Of a DNA stretch of 8,124 nucleotides, positions 6,168-8,124 are shown piece after piece. The notes beneath the pieces are model-generated. The model saw nothing but the letters and a program-made list of their open reading frames with translations, was not told the DNA's origin and did not search any database. Origin of the DNA: Deferribacteraceae bacterium. Its GTDB lineage: Bacteria; Chrysiogenota; Deferribacteres; Deferribacterales; JAISNW01. The position numbers and the translations under genes are program-made. Where the stretch lies: NCBI GenBank assembly GCA_031278965.1, contig JAITJJ010000167.1, positions 1-8,124 on the forward strand. The letters are read 5' to 3'. The first letter of the stretch is position 1. Each line of letters starts with the position of its first letter.

Positions 6168-7076
6168 ATGGATAAAAGCAACACAGCAGGGGAGAAGAGA
6201 ACGGTTTCCGTGAAAGATATTGTCTGCCTTCTGGCTTATCCCGCAAAGCATAGCCTATCCCCGCTGATTCATAACACTGCCTTTGAAAAAACCGCACTCC
6301 CCTTTTTTTATACCGCCTTTGATGTTCCCCCCAACTCCCTCCAAAATGCGATTTTAGGGGTAAGAGCCCTCGGCATAAAAGGGGCGGGCGTATCCATGCC
6401 CCATAAGCAGAACATAATCCGATATTTGGATGAAATCTCCGACACCTCTGAATTAACAGGTGCAGTGAATACCGTAAACCACCTTGACGGCAGGTTGATA
6501 GGTCATAACACAGACGGTTTGGGGTATGTCGGGGCGTTAAGAAGCAGAGGGGTTGAGATAAAAGGGGCTAAATTGGTGGTAGCCGGCTCCGGCGGGGCGG
6601 GAAAGGCGATCATAGCTCAGGCGGCTTTAAGTGGCGCTAAAGAGATAGCTGTATTTAACAGGAGAGAAAGCCCCAACTTTTCCGAAGCCGTTGAGCTTGC
6701 CACACGGTTAAAAGGGTGTTTGCATACCAAGATTGCAGTCTGCGACATAGGGGATAAACAGCGCTTTTACGGTGAAATATCCTCGGCGGATGTGTTCACC
6801 AACGCCACAAGCGTAGGTATGAAGCCGAATGAAAATAGCTCCGTAATTGCGGAACGATCGGTTTTTCATAAAGGCTTAATCGTCTTTGATTCTGTTTATA
6901 ATCCGATAAGAACCAAACTGTTGGAAATGGCGGAGAGTGCGGGGTGTGTAACGGTGAATGGCGTGGAGATGCTTTTATATCAGGGAGCGGAGCAGTTTCA
7001 GATATGGACTGAGCTTTCTTTCCCGATGGATTTTGTAAAAAGCCGCATATATCCGCTTTTGGAAGGTGGTAGGTAA
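6168..7076 (+). CDS. aroE: Shikimate dehydrogenase (NADP+)
   Basis: AroE reduces 3-dehydroshikimate to shikimate with NADPH, in the cytoplasmic shikimate pathway to chorismate. The substrate domain shows AYPAKHSLSPLIHN (23-36), GVSMPHKQN with catalytic Lys80, ELTGAVNTV (95-103) and GHNTDG with catalytic Asp116. The NADP domain has VAGSGGAGKA (138-147) and NRR (164-166), the basic motif selecting the 2'-phosphate. The C-terminus has DSVYNP (241-246) and GVEMLLYQGAEQF (265-277). From the ATG it is 302 residues, slightly long. A GTG at 6210 (codon 15, VKDIVCLLAYP) gives 288, closer to the family's usual start, and neither has a clear ribosome site. It lies 9 bp after the radical SAM gene and runs directly into aroD. 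Confidence 0.95.
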   Translation: MDKSNTAGEKRTVSVKDIVCLLAYPAKHSLSPLIHNTAFEKTALPFFYTAFDVPPNSLQNAILGVRALGIKGAGVSMPHKQNIIRYLDEISDTSELTGAVNTVNHLDGRLIGHNTDGLGYVGALRSRGVEIKGAKLVVAGSGGAGKAIIAQAALSGAKEIAVFNRRESPNFSEAVELATRLKGCLHTKIAVCDIGDKQRFYGEISSADVFTNATSVGMKPNENSSVIAERSVFHKGLIVFDSVYNPIRTKLLEMAESAGCVTVNGVEMLLYQGAEQFQIWTELSFPMDFVKSRIYPLLEGGR

Positions 7077-7077
7077 T

Positions 7078-7797
7078 ATGAGAGATAAAATAGCCGGAAG
7101 CGGAAAACCTAAGCTATTTGTGTCCGTCAGCGGGAGAGATAAAGCGGAACTCCTGCGGAACGTTGAAATTGCGGAGTGTTATGATGTCCTTGAATGGAGG
7201 GCGGATCAATTTGCGGAGATAGAATCGGCGGATATAAAAAGTTTAATTCGGAAGATAAAAAAGCCGCTCCTATTCACCTATAGAACGCGAAGCGAAGGGG
7301 GTGGCGGCGGAGTTGACTTAGAGGGATATATCGCCCTCAACAAATCCGCCGCGGATACGGGGGAGATAGAACTTATAGATCTTGAATACTTTACGCTTGG
7401 GGAGGCTATGAGGGAGGTTACGGCTTATGCCAATAAAAGAGGAGTAAAGGTGATAGCCTCCAGTCACGATTTTGAAAAAACCCCGCCCAAGGAGGATATT
7501 ATAAATCGGTTCAGGCAACTTCAAAATGTGGGAGATATTGCCAAAATAGCGGTAATGCCCAGAGTTGAGAGAGATGTTTTAACCTTAATTAACGCGTGTT
7601 TGGAATTCCGTAAAAACTATGCCGAAAAGCCGTATATAGCAATATCTATGTCAGAGAGAGGGATTATAACAAGGTTTGCCGCCGAGCATATCGGCTCTGC
7701 CGCCGTTTATGCCGCCGCGGTGGAAGCACTTGCGCCCGGTCAGATAAATGCCCGTGAGATGAGGAAGATACTTGAACTGGCGCACAAAAGCATTTAA
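7078..7797 (+). CDS. aroD: 3-Dehydroquinate dehydratase, type I
   Basis: AroD removes water from 3-dehydroquinate to give 3-dehydroshikimate, the substrate of AroE just upstream, through a Schiff base. From the ATG at 7078 it has 239 residues, normal for the type I class. Visible sites are LEWRAD with Glu39 and Arg41, IDLEYF with Glu103, SSHDF with catalytic His130, AKIA with Schiff-base Lys156, MSERGIITRF with Arg199, and APGQI with Gln222. The ATG is one base after the aroE stop and has GGTAGG four bases upstream. An in-frame GTG at 7066 would add four residues and overlap aroE, but is less likely. The order aroE-aroD mirrors, in reverse, the fused enzyme of plants. No terminator is seen before the convergent tRNA. 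Confidence 0.94.
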   Translation: MRDKIAGSGKPKLFVSVSGRDKAELLRNVEIAECYDVLEWRADQFAEIESADIKSLIRKIKKPLLFTYRTRSEGGGGGVDLEGYIALNKSAADTGEIELIDLEYFTLGEAMREVTAYANKRGVKVIASSHDFEKTPPKEDIINRFRQLQNVGDIAKIAVMPRVERDVLTLINACLEFRKNYAEKPYIAISMSERGIITRFAAEHIGSAAVYAAAVEALAPGQINAREMRKILELAHKSI

Positions 7798-7824
7798 AGC
7801 ATGTAAAAGATTGAGACGCCGCTT

Positions 7825-7843
7825 AAAAATCGCGATAGGCGCG
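7825..7843 (-). terminator. Possible intrinsic terminator overlapping the tRNA 3' end
   Basis: On the minus strand CGCG (7843-7840) and CGCG (7834-7831) can pair around CCTAT, followed by ATTTTT. The stem is only four base pairs but all GC. It uses the 3' acceptor bases of the tRNA, so it would compete with the cloverleaf. No other terminator lies downstream of the tRNA in the 38 bases before aroD ends. Confidence 0.3.
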
Positions 7844-7907
7844 GGCGGGATTGAACCGCCGACTCCTGCGACGTCAACGCAGTGCTCTACCACTGAGCTA
7901 CGCGCCT
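7836..7907 (-). tRNA. tRNA-Val(GAC)
   Basis: A complete 72-base cloverleaf is visible on the minus strand. The acceptor stem pairs AGGCGCG with CGCGCCT with no mismatch, followed by discriminator A. TA occupies positions 8-9, the D arm pairs GCTC with GAGC around a 7-base loop, and the anticodon arm is CTGCG-TTGACGT-CGCAG. The variable loop is five bases (GAGTC), and the T arm is GGCGG-TTCAATC-CCGCC. The anticodon GAC (7875-7873) reads valine codons GUC and GUU. CCA is not encoded (TCG follows), so a CCA-adding enzyme is required. It converges with the aroE-aroD unit and has its own promoter upstream. Confidence 0.95.
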
Positions 7908-7922
7908 AAAATTGCGAGAGAT

Positions 7923-7951
7923 AACTTATTATATACTGTAGGCTTTGTCAA
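7923..7951 (-). promoter_or_regulatory. Promoter of the tRNA-Val gene
   Basis: On the minus strand a perfect TTGACA (7951-7946) is followed after 17 bp by TAAGTT (7928-7923), a 3 of 6 match to the -10 consensus. A perfect TATAAT (7933-7928) also lies there but with only a 12-bp spacer. The start would be near 7916, a few bases before the mature tRNA 5' end at 7907. The exact -10 is unsettled, but the perfect -35 and position make a promoter likely. Confidence 0.6.
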
Positions 7952-8124
7952 ATAGATTTATTTCTCGCGTTACCCCATTTTTTTGTATTAAGTTCAACAT
8001 AAGGAAAATTTATCCTCATATTTGTTAGGATAATCCTATAAAGTGAAAAAATGGGGATGTTTTCGTTTTTTCTTCTGTCTGAATTCGGTATAACTCTTTG
8101 CAAAAACCGAATATCTTCTTTATC
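7952..8124. other. AT-rich intergenic stretch with several inverted repeats
   Basis: No convincing gene is seen here. It contains a long-range inverted repeat of 11 bp (CCCCATTTTTT at 7973-7983 and its complement at 8046-8056) enclosing about 62 bp. Within that are two AGGA...TCCT dyads (8002-8016 and 8026-8038, the second being TAGGAT-A-ATCCTA). A further 7-bp inverted repeat ATTCGGT/ACCGAAT (8083-8089 and 8106-8112) lies beyond. This could be a structured RNA, a terminator region, or operators for a gene to the right of the window. A plus-strand ATG at 8051 opens a frame to the edge but has no ribosome site. Confidence 0.4.

Noticed and set aside
7798..7835. A terminator for the aroE-aroD unit on the plus strand.
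   Set aside because: No stem followed by a T-tract is visible in these 38 bases.
7651..7893. A minus-strand open frame running through the tRNA into aroD.
   Set aside because: Its N-terminal part is translated tRNA sequence, and the rest is antisense to aroD.
8051..8124. Plus-strand ATG opening a hydrophobic frame to the right edge.
   Set aside because: No ribosome site or promoter, the ATG is inside an inverted repeat arm, and only 24 codons are visible; it cannot be told from chance.
1..8124. CRISPR array, toxin-antitoxin pair or defence island.
   Set aside because: No regularly spaced repeats, no small paired genes with suitable motifs, and all complete genes are accounted for by housekeeping, envelope, regulatory or radical SAM families.

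Overview
The window comes from a Gram-negative bacterium. It encodes a lipid A-type late acyltransferase (LpxL/HtrB family), two type IV pilin-like proteins with class III prepilin leaders, and compact gene clusters with mixed GC content. No phylogenetic marker settles the lineage. The mix of a TIGR01212 radical SAM protein, the GQGCEGDP-type radical SAM family and KGK-type pseudopilins suggests Deferribacterota, Desulfobacterota or a neighbouring phylum. That placement is inference from family memory and was not tested.

Layout. (1) Bases 1-245 look like the edge of an insertion sequence. A minus-strand reading frame starts at base 28 with residues like the N-terminus of IS5-type transposases and runs off the left edge. 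A non-coding stretch with small palindromes follows, ending in a hairpin at 227-241. (2) A near-consensus promoter (267-295) drives a two-gene plus-strand unit: a DinB-fold protein (322-792) and an LpxL/HtrB-family acyltransferase (810-1700, TTG start). (3) This unit meets, with a 4-bp overlap of stop codons, a minus-strand unit made of a WYL-domain regulator (2642-3481) followed by a YhcC/TIGR01212 radical SAM protein (1697-2632). (4) The 187-bp divergent intergenic region 3482-3668 holds promoters for both directions. (5) A plus-strand run with gaps of 1-21 bp carries two tandem paralogous pilin-like genes (3669-4289, 4302-4889), a radical SAM enzyme of unknown function (4911-6158), aroE (6168-7076) and aroD (7078-7797). 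(6) A convergent tRNA-Val(GAC) lies at 7836-7907 with its own promoter. (7) From 7952 to the right edge is AT-rich intergenic DNA with several inverted repeats.

How the genes work together. AroD (type I 3-dehydroquinate dehydratase) and AroE (shikimate dehydrogenase) catalyse consecutive shikimate pathway steps, and their adjacency is functionally sensible. The two pilin-like proteins share a leader type, a four-cysteine pattern and domain size, so they are a tandem duplication and probably act in one pilus or pseudopilus. Their placement ahead of the radical SAM gene and aroE/aroD in one apparent transcription unit is unusual and may only reflect operon packing. The divergent WYL regulator could control its own unit, the pilin unit, or both.

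I see no CRISPR array, no toxin-antitoxin pair and no recognisable defence system. The most interesting material is the four-cysteine pilin pair, the uncharacterised radical SAM enzyme beside it, and the structured but gene-poor edges of the window.
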